64,000 bases of DNA from Ophiodon elongatus. Taxonomy: Eukaryota > Chordata > Actinopteri > Perciformes > Hexagrammidae. The position numbers were made by a program, and so were the translations under genes. Shown here in pieces: positions 26,022 through 42,907 of this stretch; within the stretch, counting starts at the first letter, position 1; each line of letters begins with the position of its first letter. The stretch lies in contig JACSYO010001932.1 in NCBI GenBank assembly GCA_016806645.1, positions 773,501 through 837,500 on the forward strand, in the 5' to 3' direction. Below the pieces are notes generated by a model that was not told the DNA's origin, searched no databases, and worked only from the letters and a program-made list of their open reading frames with translations.

Positions 26022-26479
26022 CCTTCAATCCTCAACATACATCTGCAACAAATTCACCAAAAGCGCCATGTAAAGTTTGATTGTCCTGTCTGTCATCAGT
26101 CTGAGAACCTAATGTCTTTCAGATCTCCTAACAATCCTGCTTTTGCGTTTGAGTCTAAAAAGAAAGCGTAACCAGCAAATACATATATAACATAGGTAAC
26201 GTGTGATGTAACTGTGCCTACAAGGTAGCGTACAGCAGCTGGTACAAGCGCTGGTGAATGGCTGAAAGTCACCTCAGTGTGACGGGTGGTAACAACAAAA
26301 TTATCTTTGTGTGTGAAACAGAACAAAAAGAAAAGAAAAAGGGAGAAAAGCCAACGGAAAGAAGAAGAAAGTGACAAAAAAAGCAAATTGCATTGGTGGA
26401 CCCTGGGTCTAAAAGGAGAAAGGAGGGAGATGGTGGAGGGAGGGAGGGTGGGGGTGGGGTCGGGGAGAGACACGCCCCT
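24109..26479 (-). other. prkar1a: prkar1a 3' UTR with poly(A) signal
   Basis: From the prkar1a stop at 26480 down to TTTATT at 24109-24114, which is AATAAA on the minus strand, is about 2.4 kb without coding signal. A long AT-rich 3' UTR is usual for this gene. A 29-base poly-T (minus strand poly-A) lies at 25994-26022. The extent is inferred from the signal alone. Confidence 0.6.
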
Positions 26480-30742
<4,263 letters not shown>

Positions 30743-31160
30743 GACGACAACCACAACCCTGCTCTGTGACCTCTAACCTTTTTACTGGAGAGAGTGGACA
30801 GTAACGGGGGTGGGGTGGGGTGGGGGGGGGGAGCATAGTTTCAGATCATCTCGGCACAACTTGGGAGTCACAGGATTACCAGAGAGCAGCACTGACTGTG
30901 TGTCGTGATGAGAAATGGACGGACAGAAAACGTAAGAATGTGAGAGAAATAGAACCAGAGTGTGAAGGCACAGAGAGACGGGGTGTTGTTCTGGCACTAA
31001 GGAGACTGAGTGTTTCTTAGTGTCAGCAGTGAAAACGGGTCATATGATGTGATCACACATATACGACCACAAACAACAAACTAGGACTAAGTTTATTTAC
31101 TCAAAACAACTTGACTTTTTCAACCAGCTTGAAAGAAGCCCTCTATCAAAAGAGGCAGCA

Positions 31161-31162
<2 letters not shown>

Positions 31163-31255
<93 letters not shown>
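31163..31255. repeat. (CA)n microsatellite
   Basis: About 46 CA units in the long 5' intron of prkar1a, between the untranslated first exon and the ATG exon. Confidence 0.97.
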
Positions 31256-31256
<1 letters not shown>

Positions 31257-32467
31257 CCTAATTTTTGGGTGAATTGGTGAAATGAAGGCCTGAGAATCGC
31301 CTGTGAAACAGATCAAACCATAAAAACAAGTGCGCTTGCTCGGGGGTTTCAACATCTCAGGACACAATGCTGCCACTGAGCAAAATAGCCCGACAGATCC
31401 CCGATCATGGGATCAGCCTGATATAGGCTTCTTCACATAGCTCTGAGCTTGATCAAGCTGTGTTGTCGAAAACAGGAAGGCCTCATGTAACCAACATGTG
31501 CAATTTTTTTTTTTTGTTTTTTTTCTTCTTTCATGAGTAAATGGGTGAACAAACAGACCGATCCATTCTGTCCTCGCAAAAGTATCATGCATGTGCATTA
31601 GTATAATAGGCTTCGGATCATTTCTAATCTGACGAGGCCCAGCGGAGATTACATGTTATCAAAGATGAGGCTGACACAACCTTTATGCAACTAACTACAC
31701 ACACAGTTCAAACTTGGCATGCTTGCTTTAATCTCAACCTATAACTAAAGTGACAAATTATACTGTTTTCCAACCAGGTGGGATCAATTAAGAGATGAGT
31801 CTACAGACTCAACAACAGGGATCTTCTGCCATATATTATCAGCACATTTTAGTTGAAATATTTTAGATAGTGAAAGTATAGGATTAGCATGTACATTTTC
31901 TGATTCAGGTACTGAGCTGCAGCATAACCTCTGCTGTCTACTCGGAAGCTGGCTGTCAATTAAATTAGAGAAAACACTGTGATGCACAAATGACCTTGCT
32001 GAAAAAGTGACAAAGGGCTATGCCGGAGGATGGATGACGATAACGCATCTAATGGTTTACAACTTGAGCAAACGTTATCTCCTTTTAGAGACAGTATGAA
32101 GCAAATGCCCTGTCTGTAACACCGTCTAGGTCAGGAAGGCTTCATGAGGAGGCTGACGGCTGCAGCCGAAGAACTTACAGCAAACAGACTGGTACCGACA
32201 ACCTACCTACCCTGAATTATAATTATAAACACCAACTGTGTGACTACGTTATGTTTTATACGTTTGCGTTAACCGTCTTTGGTCTGCGTTGTGTCAAAGA
32301 GTGTGTCTAGTTTGATGCCTAGCTGGCTAGCTCGGTGCAAAGGCAAAGCTCTCCTCCGATGACGCCATCTTGAGTTCTATCATAAACAAACGCGAGACGG
32401 AGGAAACAAATTTCACCTATCCAGAGGTCATACGGCAGATGAACTGTGAAAAAACGCAAATACTCAC

Positions 32468-32580
32468 AAGAAACTGTAAATTCCTGCCGAGCCCTTCGAT
32501 AGCGACTCGGGATGGGTGATATTTCTCAAAGCGTACCGTTACCAGATCCTCCTCGCTTCGATTTTTTTCCCGAGCCCTGG
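32468..32580 (-). other. prkar1a: candidate non-coding first exon of prkar1a
   Basis: On the minus strand a strong donor, CTT|GTGAGT, ends an exon at 32468. The sequence upstream is CpG-containing and leads to CCAAT and CRE motifs at 32610-32635. A pyrimidine-rich acceptor just before the ATG exon (near 30786) could receive it. The transcription start, and so the upper limit of this exon, is estimated. Confidence 0.45.
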
Positions 32581-32609
32581 ACCGCTGCCCCACCGGATAC
32601 GGCTGAGAG

Positions 32610-32710
32610 CCAATCAGCGGCCGTCACTGACGTCAATCCTCCTCGTTCTGACATGTGAGCTCGTAACCCCTGGCAACCTTAAAGGGGACAACACGGAAAC
32701 CGTGACGTCA
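32610..32710 (-). promoter_or_regulatory. prkar1a: prkar1a promoter region with CCAAT and two CRE sites
   Basis: TGACGTCA, the full palindromic CRE, occurs at 32628-32635 and again at 32703-32710. CCAATCA at 32610-32616 is an NF-Y-type box. All lie just upstream of the candidate first exon. CREB binding here would make the PKA regulatory subunit cAMP-responsive; cAMP induction of RI-alpha transcripts is known in mammals. Use in this species is inference. Confidence 0.55.
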
Positions 32711-33109
32711 AGGAAATAGTTTAGAATTGAGAAGAAAGAAAAAAAATCGATTTATATCTGATTAAAAATTAGCCCGATAACAGGAATCTCTCAGTGTTTG
32801 TCTTCATTTAGACCTCCTGGTTCACTGCAGTGTGCAGGAACTTTCTTTTGATTTCCTACATGATGTACAAATGTAATTCAACAGAAATATGACCTTTGTC
32901 ATAATTATAGTATTATGTATAATGCTATTACCGATACATTAATGTCCAAGCAGTATTCTAATAGTGTGGTTGGTCAAAATGCAGCTAATTTAATTGATTT
33001 ATAGACTATTGGGTCGTTAGATCTATAATAAAGCATCATATTTGATAAACTGATCATGGAGTAAAAATGATTATGTCTCTATGATTTGTAATAAAGTAAC
33101 ATACAATGT

Positions 33110-33173
33110 AAGTACTTGAGTGAATTAAAGGAAAAGAAAACAATACATGTACTTTACTTTCCACCACTGACCA
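33110..33173 (-). repeat. fragment of the GTGGTGGAAAGT repeat family
   Basis: On the minus strand it reads GTCAGTGGTGGAAAGTAAAG and then continues to CTCAAGTACTTACATTG, as in the copy at 3262. It lies in the prkar1a-wipi1 spacer. The rest of 32750-33450 is AT-rich, with no gene that I can see. Confidence 0.5.
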
Positions 33174-33480
33174 GGGGCGACATAGTTAATAAAGATATGC
33201 TACATAAAGGGCTCCTTAGGTGATCTATTGTCTGTGGCCTAATAAATATATAAAAACTATGGAAACTATTTAACACCTGTATTTGGGTAAGCTACGCAAA
33301 CATAAACGTATAGATAAATACATATACGTAAAGGCAAGTCAAAACCAACCAAAACATAATATTCTAATCAACAAAAAAAATAAGTAAAACAACACCAGAA
33401 TAGCTTTGTTCAGCAGTTGCACATCTCTCCCAGGGTCGTTGGTGAGTCGAGCAGTAAGAAAAGCTTGACACGTCGTTCAT

Positions 33481-33669
33481 CCAATGAAATCACGAAAACA
33501 ATTCCTCGTGACACGACTGAGCGTGTAATTAGCCAATCAGCCGTCTTTTCCGCTAAGTAGGCGGCCCTTCTTTTATTGGCAACTTTTGTGTCGAATCAAC
33601 GAGAGGCTCTAAACAGCTCGACCAATGGAAACGCCGGAAAGGAGGGTCAACATGTCGCCACCAGCCAAT
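33481..33669 (+). promoter_or_regulatory. wipi1: wipi1 promoter: cluster of five CCAAT boxes
   Basis: CCAAT occurs at 33481-33485, 33533-33537, 33622-33626 and 33665-33669, and its inverse ATTGG at 33575-33579, all within 190 bases. The WIPI1 start codon lies about 370 bases further on, behind a GC-rich purine-heavy leader. Clustered CCAAT boxes are typical of NF-Y-driven promoters without a TATA box. Confidence 0.6.
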
Positions 33670-34035
33670 CAGGATGCACCTCAAATTGACGCATCCACCC
33701 ATCAGCTGTTTTTGTTTTGCTGTGTGGATATTGGAAGTTAATAACATAATAACAACAGTGTCGACTGACTCCAGTGAAGCGGCTCATTGAGGAGGTGGAC
33801 TCTTTTATCTTCTGTCCTGTTCAAATTTGGGACAGTTGACTCGGTGCGTGATGTGTGCCATCTGAGCCAGTGTGCCCGGACATTCCTCTCCCTGAAGAGT
33901 GTGAGCGTGGCGCTTGGAGACCGGAGGAAGGGGGGGGTGGGGGGGACAGAGGAAGGGGGAAGCGGGTTCCGGCGGGGATCGACCCGAGGCCAACCAACCT
34001 CGGCCGGCAGGAGGAGAGGGGATTTGGCGGCTCCG

Positions 34036-37000
34036 ATGGAGTCCCAGGAGTCCCAGGACGCGCCGGACGGCACCGATGCGCACCGAGCCTTCATCTGCGC
34101 CTCGTTCAACCAGGACACCACGTAAGCGACCGGCGGCCTGGGCCCAGCGTGAACTCAATCTCCTTGCTTGCACCTGACTGTTGCATCATTATCTACAGTC
34201 GCATTTACATGCCCCGGGTTTATTTTCTGTCACTCTTGGTAATAACTAAAAAAAAACTGAAACCAAGGGCTTCTGTAGGCACAACAACTTCTAGATTAGT
34301 CCTGAAGGGAAGTAGGCCCGTTGCACATTAAACTAGACAATTGGTACCGAAACTTCTGTCTGTTGTGTAATAAGACACAACGTAATATAATCGATTGAAA
34401 ACAGGCCTCTATATTGTCACATGCAAGTTTCCATATTACCTTCTTCTCGACACCAGTTAACATAGTAGGTTAATATTCAGGTTATAGTAATATTATTGAA
34501 AGCAACTTTACAGTCAGAGGTCCCTGTGTCATTGTTTTTTGACTCCACTCCACTGACACATGTTTAGGGTTTATTAACTATAACAAACAAATCCAGTGGC
34601 TCTGATTGTAAAACTAAGCAGGTGGACAAACAGTCAACAGTCAACAGTCTTATCTCTCTGACATCATGGTTTTTTTCAACTACAACCACGATAAGGTAAG
34701 GCAAGCTTCCTTGGGGGATATTAACATATTTCAGTGGGTGCTGCATTACAGCTGTGCTGTCTGAACAAGATGAGATAGTCTGGAATAAACCCTGCCATAG
34801 ATGACTACCATCCCCGGATGAGGTAGAGCCTGGCTCTGACCTGGTGACCGCCTCCTGTCAGTAACAGACACACATTGGCCTCATGCTACTGCTCATGCAT
34901 GATGAATGATGGTTCACTTATTACTCCTGTAAAGAAGTTCTCTCAGCTCATGCGACTGTACGTTTGATCATGACAGTCATAGAGCCAGTGGCGTATCGCA
35001 TCCATTACGTATATTTGACCCCGTTTTGTACAGTGCTTCATGAGGGATTGGGTCATTTTATTCTTTTCAATAGCAAGCAATTCCTTTTAACCAAATCCAT
35101 TCACTAATCTGTTTTAGTAATACCAAACAAATAAAAATGGCTCTCTGGGATTATTTTACTGCAACAATCGTAGACTTTATGTGTATCAAAATGTTGGTAT
35201 TGTGTGTGTGTGTGTGTGTAATCTGTGTGACAGCAAATATTACACATCACACTCCACGTGAAAACGGTTTAGCATCATTTTTTTAATCAACGTAATTGAA
35301 AATGGAAATTAAAGTGTTATCGACGTATGTTTCACCTTATAACAATGGTGGATGTTGCTGGTAAGACGGCCTGTGTTTGTGTTTTTATTGTAGTTCTCTG
35401 TCGGTGGGCACCAAGACCGGCTACCGGCTCTTCTCAGTCACTGCTGTGGACAAGCTGGACTGCATCCACGAGGGAGGTAAGATGGACACTGTACTTTACT
35501 CTCTGCCGTAGTCCTTAAAAAGTGACAGGAAGGGTATAATGTCAATAATGTCGCATGATGCAGACACGTTTACACATCCAGTCTTGCATATACAATAAGT
35601 ATATTGTGCCACCGCAGCATCCCCGCCCCAAGACGACATTATCGCAGAGTGATATTTGAGCTGTTAATCATATAGCGGCTCAGACAGGCCGCAGCATGTT
35701 TGCTCTTCTGCATGCAGAGGGCAAACACTGGACATGTTCTAATCCTCAATTGCAACAATGAAAAAACAAAAGTTTGGAGGAAGTTTGAGCTCAATAATGC
35801 ACTCTTTGTCTCGGGACTGACAGTTTCTATTAATGTGTAGCTAACGTGGTTTGGTAGCTGAGCACGAGAGCAGTAAAGCCATTGTCATTTGTAATTTAAG
35901 TGCAGGAAATTGTATAGGAAGTGACAACAGAAGGTATTGTATTTGCATTCACTGCAGCGGTGATATGAGCTTACACGGCTTTATCTGAGGAAAAGCATCC
36001 GATCCGTATCCAAGGTTTTTCACTCATCCTTCTCCCAGTAGAGTGTCCGGACGTTTACATAGTGGAGCGACTGTTCTCCAGCAGCCTGGTGGTGGTGGTC
36101 AGTCTGTCCATGCCACGGCGAATGAACGTTTACCACTTCAAGAAAGGTACAGAGATTTGTAACTACAGCTACTCCAACAACATCCTCTCCGTCCGGCTCA
36201 ACAGACAGGTAAAAACAGGAAACAGATCTTTCTATACCCGTAATCCTTCAAAGTGGTTGCTTCTGGATTGTGCTATTTAATTTAATTTATGTTGATCTCT
36301 CCCTCTGTCACCGTTACCGCAGCGGCTGGTGGTGTGCCTGGAGGAGTCGGTCTACATCCACAATATCAAAGACATGAAACTACTCAAAACCCTGCTGAAC
36401 ACACCCATCAACCCCACAGGTACACACTCAAGCTGTTATACAGATATCTGTATACAGACCAGATAAAAAAGTGTGCACATTGATTCCTATCGAATGTAAC
36501 CAAAATCTGAATTACCTCACTTTTAAGCAACAATATGCCACTTTCGCTGAATAGAGGCCAATACGGCCACAAGTGACATTTACAGGGTAATGCTAAATGC
36601 TCTCACAGTAGCAGAGAGGAGTCCTAAAGCCAGCATTACTGAGTCGGTAACGTCAGCTGAATAACACTTTTGCTAATATTAGCCACGTGGAGCTACTGGT
36701 CATACCAACACCATTTGAATGTGTTATTTATTCTATCAGAACGTACATAACGTTTGCTTTGACGCTACTTGCGAGGGTGCACAGTGCCAATGTGGTCTTA
36801 TAATATCAACAGATAGTCAAACCATGCATTTGCAAAGCAATTTGATGTTGACATGCATAGTTTGTTTGTTTTCAGGACCATACTTGTACCATGTAACCAT
36901 ATAATAGACCCATACAGATGACACATGTGTAGCTCCATTGTAAAGCAACTGGCAAAAACTGGCCCGATGGGTGTGTTGACGAATAAAGACAGGGAAATCA

Positions 37001-37839
37001 AAAACAAGGAAGAAGAAGAAGAGTGCCTCAATCCTCCGCTGTGCTCCTTTGTAGGTCTTTGTGCTCTCTCCGTCAATCACAGTAACTCCTACCTGGCGTA
37101 CCCCGGCAGCGCCACCATCGGAGAGATCACCGTCTACGACGCCAACAACCTGGTGAGGCCACATCAAACTCTAACATAGCAGCGCAGGAATACAATTGCA
37201 GCTGTTGTCATGTCTCTTGAAAACCCCATGGGGACAAGCAGCGCAGTGCCGATGTCATTAGAAACGTATTTGCCCCTTTAGAGCACCCTGACGCTGATCC
37301 AAGCCCACGACAGTCCCCTGGCGGCCCTCGCCTTCAATGGCTCTGGCACCAAACTGGCCAGCGCTTCAGAGAAGGTGGGGATTCCTTTTTTCGTCCCTCC
37401 TTGTGTTTCGTCGCCCACCGGCCTCTGTCTGACCACTTTCTCCTCTACAGGGCACCGTTATCAGAGTCTTCAGCGTTCCCGAAGGACAGAGGCTGTTTGA
37501 ATTCCGCAGAGGCATGAAAAGGTTAGCGCTCACAATTTGTTCTATATTTCAATGAGAACATAATAACAAGCACACTGTGGACACGGTGAGTCGTGGTGGT
37601 CATGACATCGCTGACAGAGAGGCGACAGAAGGTCAGCCGTTTAAATGACCCTCCGATTACTCAACAGTTACTGTTCAGGTGAGTAAGACAACCCCTGCTG
37701 CTCAGTAGCCAATGGTAGTGGGTTGTGAATGCACTGTGCCGCTTCCAGTGTCAATGACCTGAGTATCAGTGATAAGGACATTGTGATTAAGACAAGGGGA
37801 AACATTAGACTCAGAGACACTATTGAGGCCGTGACACGC

Positions 37840-37876
<37 letters not shown>

Positions 37877-38179
37877 CTCGGTTCCGTGATCATTTTTTGT
37901 CTAAAAACATGGGGAAAAAGTCTACATTTTGGCTAAATGTGGTCTCGTGGATAAATATATATATTTAAAATATATTATGTGCATGTATTGTTTTTATAAA
38001 AATGTAGATCTAATCATAACTGTTTTATTCTTTTCCGTCTCTTGTCGGCGTCAGATATGTTAGCATTAGTTCATTGTCCTTCAGCGCCGACGCCCAGTTC
38101 CTGTGCGCCTCCAGCAACACTGAGACAGTCCATATCTTTAAACTGGAGCAGCACAGCCCCAGGTAAACACACTCACACA

Positions 38180-38238
<59 letters not shown>

Positions 38239-39692
38239 TTTGTTTCTACTTGTTTAATAATTTACTGCTTTGTTTTCTGTCGATCAACTACTTACTTGAC
38301 TAACCAGCTGAGAAACAATGCGATGATAAAGCTGGTGCTTTCATCCAGATCAAAATAAAGCCTGTTATTTGCAAACTTTAAATATATACTGTATATATAT
38401 GGTATATATAAGTGATTCCTCTGTATTAGAAGTCTGCTTCCCATGCACTGCCCTTTTCTGAACCTTGCATGGTTCAGAAAAGGACAACGCATGGAAGGAC
38501 CAGCACCCTCTGCTGTATTTCTGATGTAAAGCAATACAGTAGTTTTTCTCTGAAATTCAACCAAGTATCTTAGTATGTGAAATCCAGTTTTACAGAAATA
38601 AATCTGGATGTCTCCAGCGGTGATTAACTCATGTTGGCACCTTTAACTCTGACCCACGTTGTTTCCTTCCAGCAGAGATGAGGAGTCTCCTACATGGTCA
38701 GCATACATGGGCAAAATGTTCACAGCAGCCAGCACCTACTTGCCCAGCCAGGTGTCCGACATGATGCATCAGGACAGAGCCTTCGCCACAGTGCGACTCA
38801 ACATGTTCGGCCTGAAGAACATTAGCGCCCTCGCTACGTAAGGCAGAGCGAGACGAGGGAGGGATGTTTATGTGTGTTAGGTGTATTTATGTGTTGTGAA
38901 TACACAGTGTGTGTGTGTGTGTGTGTTATGTTTGTCAGGATTCAGAAGCTCCCTCGCCTGCTGGTGGCGTCCTCAGACGGGTGTCTCTACATTTATAATG
39001 TGGATCCACAGGATGGAGGCGAGTGCGTCCTGATCCAAAAACACAGGTGTGTGTGTCTTAGTGTGCCGCATCGTGCATAAACGTCAACATGTAAACACCA
39101 TGCCATGCAGATTGCAGCTGTAGAATGTGCTTTATGCTTGTTTTGTCACGGTGAGTTGGGTGTTATGATGTTGTTATGTCTTTGTCTTCTCCTTCCGTGC
39201 AGGCTGTTTGACTCCAGCGAGGAGCAGGTGGAACAGAAGATAGAGGAGGATCCAGAGGATGTCTCTCCCCAACCAGCCAGCCAATCATACGCTGCCACTG
39301 TGGCTCTCCCTTCAACCCCGCCCTCCTCCACCACTCTCATGGGTATAGTGTTCCTAATCAAAACCTTTCCAAGATTCTTAACTGGATAGTTATCAGTTAC
39401 TTCTTAAACCCTACTGTGCATTATATTACTTTAGCTCTTGTATTATATGTTTGAAGTGTTAAATATTGTCATGCAACTCCAGAAACTTGGAGATGTTCCA
39501 AAGTCATTTTTATATCAATAAATATGTTCTTCAAATTAGTTTTTATCTTCCTCCTCCCTTCTCCTCCCAGGTTACTCTGAGGATGGTGGAGCCCAGCAGG
39601 GTGATGTCTTCCCAGAGCACGAGTTCGCCGAGAGCCCCGTCTGTCTGGATGACGAGAACGAGTTCCCTCCATTCGGCAACCAGAGTAATTGA
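34036..39692 (+). CDS. wipi1: WIPI1, phosphoinositide-binding autophagy PROPPIN
   Basis: Twelve coding exons: 34036-34121, 35394-35476, 36042-36208, 36323-36419, 37055-37152, 37282-37374, 37451-37521, 38055-38162, 38673-38837, 38939-39046, 39203-39342 and 39571-39692. They give 445 residues (human 446). The protein is a seven-bladed WD40-like propeller with SFNQDTTSLSVGTKTGY, VYIVERLFSSSLVVVV, NVYHFKKGTEI and the lipid-binding FRRG at 226-229. FRRG binds PI3P and PI(3,5)P2 on phagophores and endosomes. The tail holds GYSEDGGAQQGDVFPEHEF and CLDDENEFPP, as in mammalian WIPI1, but ends in a shorter, different sequence (FGNQSN). The start was chosen because MESQESQDAPDG aligns with the mammalian N-terminus. 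Two acceptors are NAGNAG-like (36036-36041 and 38670-38675), so one-residue isoforms are possible. Confidence 0.97.
37835..37872. repeat. (CA)n microsatellite
   Basis: Short CA run with CG interruptions at its left end, in the wipi1 intron 37522-38054. Confidence 0.9.
38164..38237. repeat. (CA)n microsatellite at a wipi1 splice donor
   Basis: Starting two bases after the exon end at 38162, the intron reads GTAAACACACTCACACAC and then runs as CA to about 38237. The donor itself is intact; the intron's first 75 bases are repeat. Confidence 0.95.
38434..38500. other. hairpin-forming segment in a wipi1 intron
   Basis: A perfect 13-bp inverted repeat (CCTTTTCTGAACC at 38452-38464, GGTTCAGAAAAGG at 38471-38483) encloses a six-base loop. 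A further CCATGC/GCATGG pairing lies outside a small internal loop. The whole could fold as a hairpin of about 65 bases, roughly the size of a precursor microRNA, but no such identity is shown. Confidence 0.4.
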
Positions 39693-41146
39693 CCAAATCC
39701 CTCTCTCATGAAACATCCAGTCCAATCCCTGCATACCAATCAGACTGTTTCAAGCAGGAAGTGGGACAACAATATTCCTCTGTTGAGACATGGTGACACC
39801 CCCACCCTTCCACGTGTACCCCTGCTGGCCAAGGGTCAAATCTTGCCAGAATGTTACTTCCTGGTGTTTCTGTCCTTTCACATTTGTCAAGCAAAAAAAC
39901 AAAAAAACAAAAAACACATAAAAAGGGGGGTGAAGGTCCACGTTCACAATATATTAGCCAGATTGAAAGACTGTCCAAGAGTCCCACTGTTAACTCCCAT
40001 GTTATGCCATTAACAACAGTGTTAAACCTTTTTTTTTTTTTTTAAATAATGGAATCCTGACAACACAGTGATGTTATTGTAGCACAATATTATCATGGTG
40101 GCAGAGTATCAGTGAGCAAACTGAATATACTAAGGTAGTAGAGGAGACAACAGGTGGGCCTGGCCTGCAGCCATTTTGAAGTAACCATGGGCAAGATTCA
40201 CAAAAATGCTCTTAAGAGAGGTCACCTGGAAGGTCATTTTAGCAGCTTCTAAACAAGCCAAGTGCAATCAGACAATAATATAAATACAGTATGAAATGAA
40301 TCAACTCTCTTCAGATCATTTCTTGTAGAAAACAAGAAATGACTTACAAGTCTTAGAAATAAGCACATGAAAGTATATAATAAGGACATTTTTGTTAATC
40401 AGGCCTGAGGAATGTTATCAATGGGCATTAAATGTGTCACACCTCAATAAAGAGGGGCAGCAGTTCACTCAAGAAGGAAAAGATGTGGCAAGTGTGACAC
40501 TATTTAAATCATGATACATGCAGTAAGTGTAATATGACTTGCAGATGCAGCTGTCATACTAATTATGGTAGCGATAGACGAGACTAAACACCTGCAGAGT
40601 CACAAATGTAACCTGATAATAATACGTGGTGGAGTCATCAGCTTACTGTGAAAAGCTCGATGGTGAAGCTGTACACGGAAAAGTTACAGGTCCTTGAATT
40701 TCAGTGACATCCTGATATTTGTATTTACTATAAATGATGCTGAAAACAGTATATTAACATGCAAGTCATTTTTACTTTGATGTTTGAAATATTCTTTTGC
40801 AAAATGTTTTAAGTATTACACATCAACGCATAGACCTACCATGCGTAATTATATATTTTGAGGATTTTTATTGTGTGTATAATGTATATATAACATTTAT
40901 ATATAGTACTGTTATAATAAGTAACATGGTAATACCATTTGATTTGCCAAAAGGTGGCGCTGCTAGGACACCTGTACGCTGCATTGAGCTGTTTAATACT
41001 GGACATTGACACCAGAGACTTATTAAAGCTGAGAAGTGATTCAACCTCTGTATGGTGGAGTTTGTTTTTTGTTTCTTTAATAGCATCATTTATGTTGATA
41101 CTGTTTAAATCCTTTTTTAAATCTCATCAAATATCCAACAAATAAT

Positions 41147-41152
41147 AATAAA
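41147..41152 (+). other. wipi1: candidate wipi1 poly(A) signal
   Basis: AATAAA about 1.45 kb after the wipi1 stop. An earlier one is at 40446, so either could end the transcript. The sequence from 39693 to here shows no other coding signal and is best read as 3' UTR and spacer. Confidence 0.4.
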
Positions 41153-41384
41153 GCTAACCTGTGGACATCAACAAACATTAATTCATGAATTACACTGCAA
41201 CAAATTGATTTATACATTTTAGTTTTGTCCTTATTGACTGATACATCTCTTTGGTCTCTGCTTGTTTGCACATATCTGCTGCTTCTTGACAAAAAAATGA
41301 ATCTTGCAAACAAAAGCTGAGCACATCTAAAGGAGATATTTGTCTCCGCGTCTGTTTGCGTCGTCTGTGTGCTTCTCTTTCAGC

Positions 41385-41419
<35 letters not shown>

Positions 41420-42855
41420 CTGTGTGTGTGTGTGGTTTCCCCTCCCCTCCAACCAGTGGGTGGCAGCGGCACACAGCCTGCGTTGGGTCACAGCAGGGCT
41501 CTGCGGATGTGTCTGTGCTGTAGTCTGCTGTGGCCACAGACTTGTCGGTGGCGATGTCCCACAACAACTCCTCCCTCCCGCGGGCGACCCTCTGCGCTAT
41601 CGCCTGGTATTCGGGTGTGTCGACATCCAGGGGTGTTTCCTCCGCCTCGTCGCGCTCCAGGTCAAAGATCAACGGCGGCTCATGGAGCTGCTGCCTTCCT
41701 GTTGCACCACCACACGCCTCGGCTGCTCCTGCAAAGAAAAGAGGATGTGTGTATAACATAACACGCAGCGCTGCAGACACACGTTAATGAGCACTGACTG
41801 TCATGTAGTGTGATTGGTCTTTACGTTGTATACGACGCGTACCTGTGATGTAGAAAGCTTTGTGTGTCTGTGTTCGAGCCGTCTGCAGGTCACCAAACTT
41901 CCCCGCAGCACCACTGTTAGGGTGGAACAGAAACTACAAGAAAGAAGAGAAGAACTTGTGTCTGCTACGAGAACCTAATCCACAACCCCCACTGACAATA
42001 CAGGGGGATTATTTATACAAACAAAAGGAAGACTGAGAACAAAAACTCCTTAGTACCTCATGACCAGTCTTATCGCCGTGCAGGAAGATATTTGTGGCGT
42101 CAATGCCATCGTAACGTCTGTCTAAGGGGGGAGTTACCTCCGCCAAGGACAGAAGGGTTGGGAAGATGTCCATACCACTGCAAGAGGACATAGAGAGGAG
42201 AGGAGAAGACTGTTTTGCATCCTGCAGTCTTAATTTGAAATCTTTGACCTGCTGGTGGCACGAGAAGAAAAGTGATGGAATCACCGAAGCCATCAGGATT
42301 CATCCTTTGACCATGAAGCTCTTTTACCAAGTTTCATGGCAACCCATCCAATAGTTGTAAACATATTTGAATAAAAGACAAAAACTGCTGTAGTTATCGA
42401 GATATTTCAGTCTGGAAAGTGGAGGACCGACCGATAGTGCTATGCCTGTCAACAGGGTTGGATCCATCATATCTAGGGAACACTGAAAAAACATAGGATC
42501 AAGTATTTGAGGGATTTAGTCTCTGCTTATTGGTAAAATGGGAGTACCTGAGCAGGGCAGAGTTGGTAGTGTTTGCAGGGATCCTACCGGGCCAATAAGC
42601 CACTGTTGGCACCCTGTGACCTCCCTCCCAGGTGGTCTGCTTAGCTGAGCCTCCGCCTAACACACAAGCAAAAGAATAAACTGCACAGTAGCAATCCCCT
42701 TCATAAATCATGCATGAAAGGAGTTTCCAGTTTCTCAGAATGTTTATCTTTTATACCTCTGCTGGTCTGCCACTTTCCCACAAAAGGTCCCACACTTCCT
42801 GCATACTGGCACTTCTTTTCCCAAGGACCGTTGTCCCCTAAACACAACACAACAC

Positions 42856-42907
<52 letters not shown>

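Noticed and set aside
33503..33513. TCGTGACACGA palindrome as a TFEB/CLEAR site for wipi1
   Set aside because: It has an odd central base and lacks the CACGTG core, so it is not a CLEAR box.
33787..34331. Several overlapping open frames on both strands around the wipi1 start
   Set aside because: They arise from a GC- and purine-rich leader. Only the frame starting at 34036 continues correctly into the next wipi1 exon.
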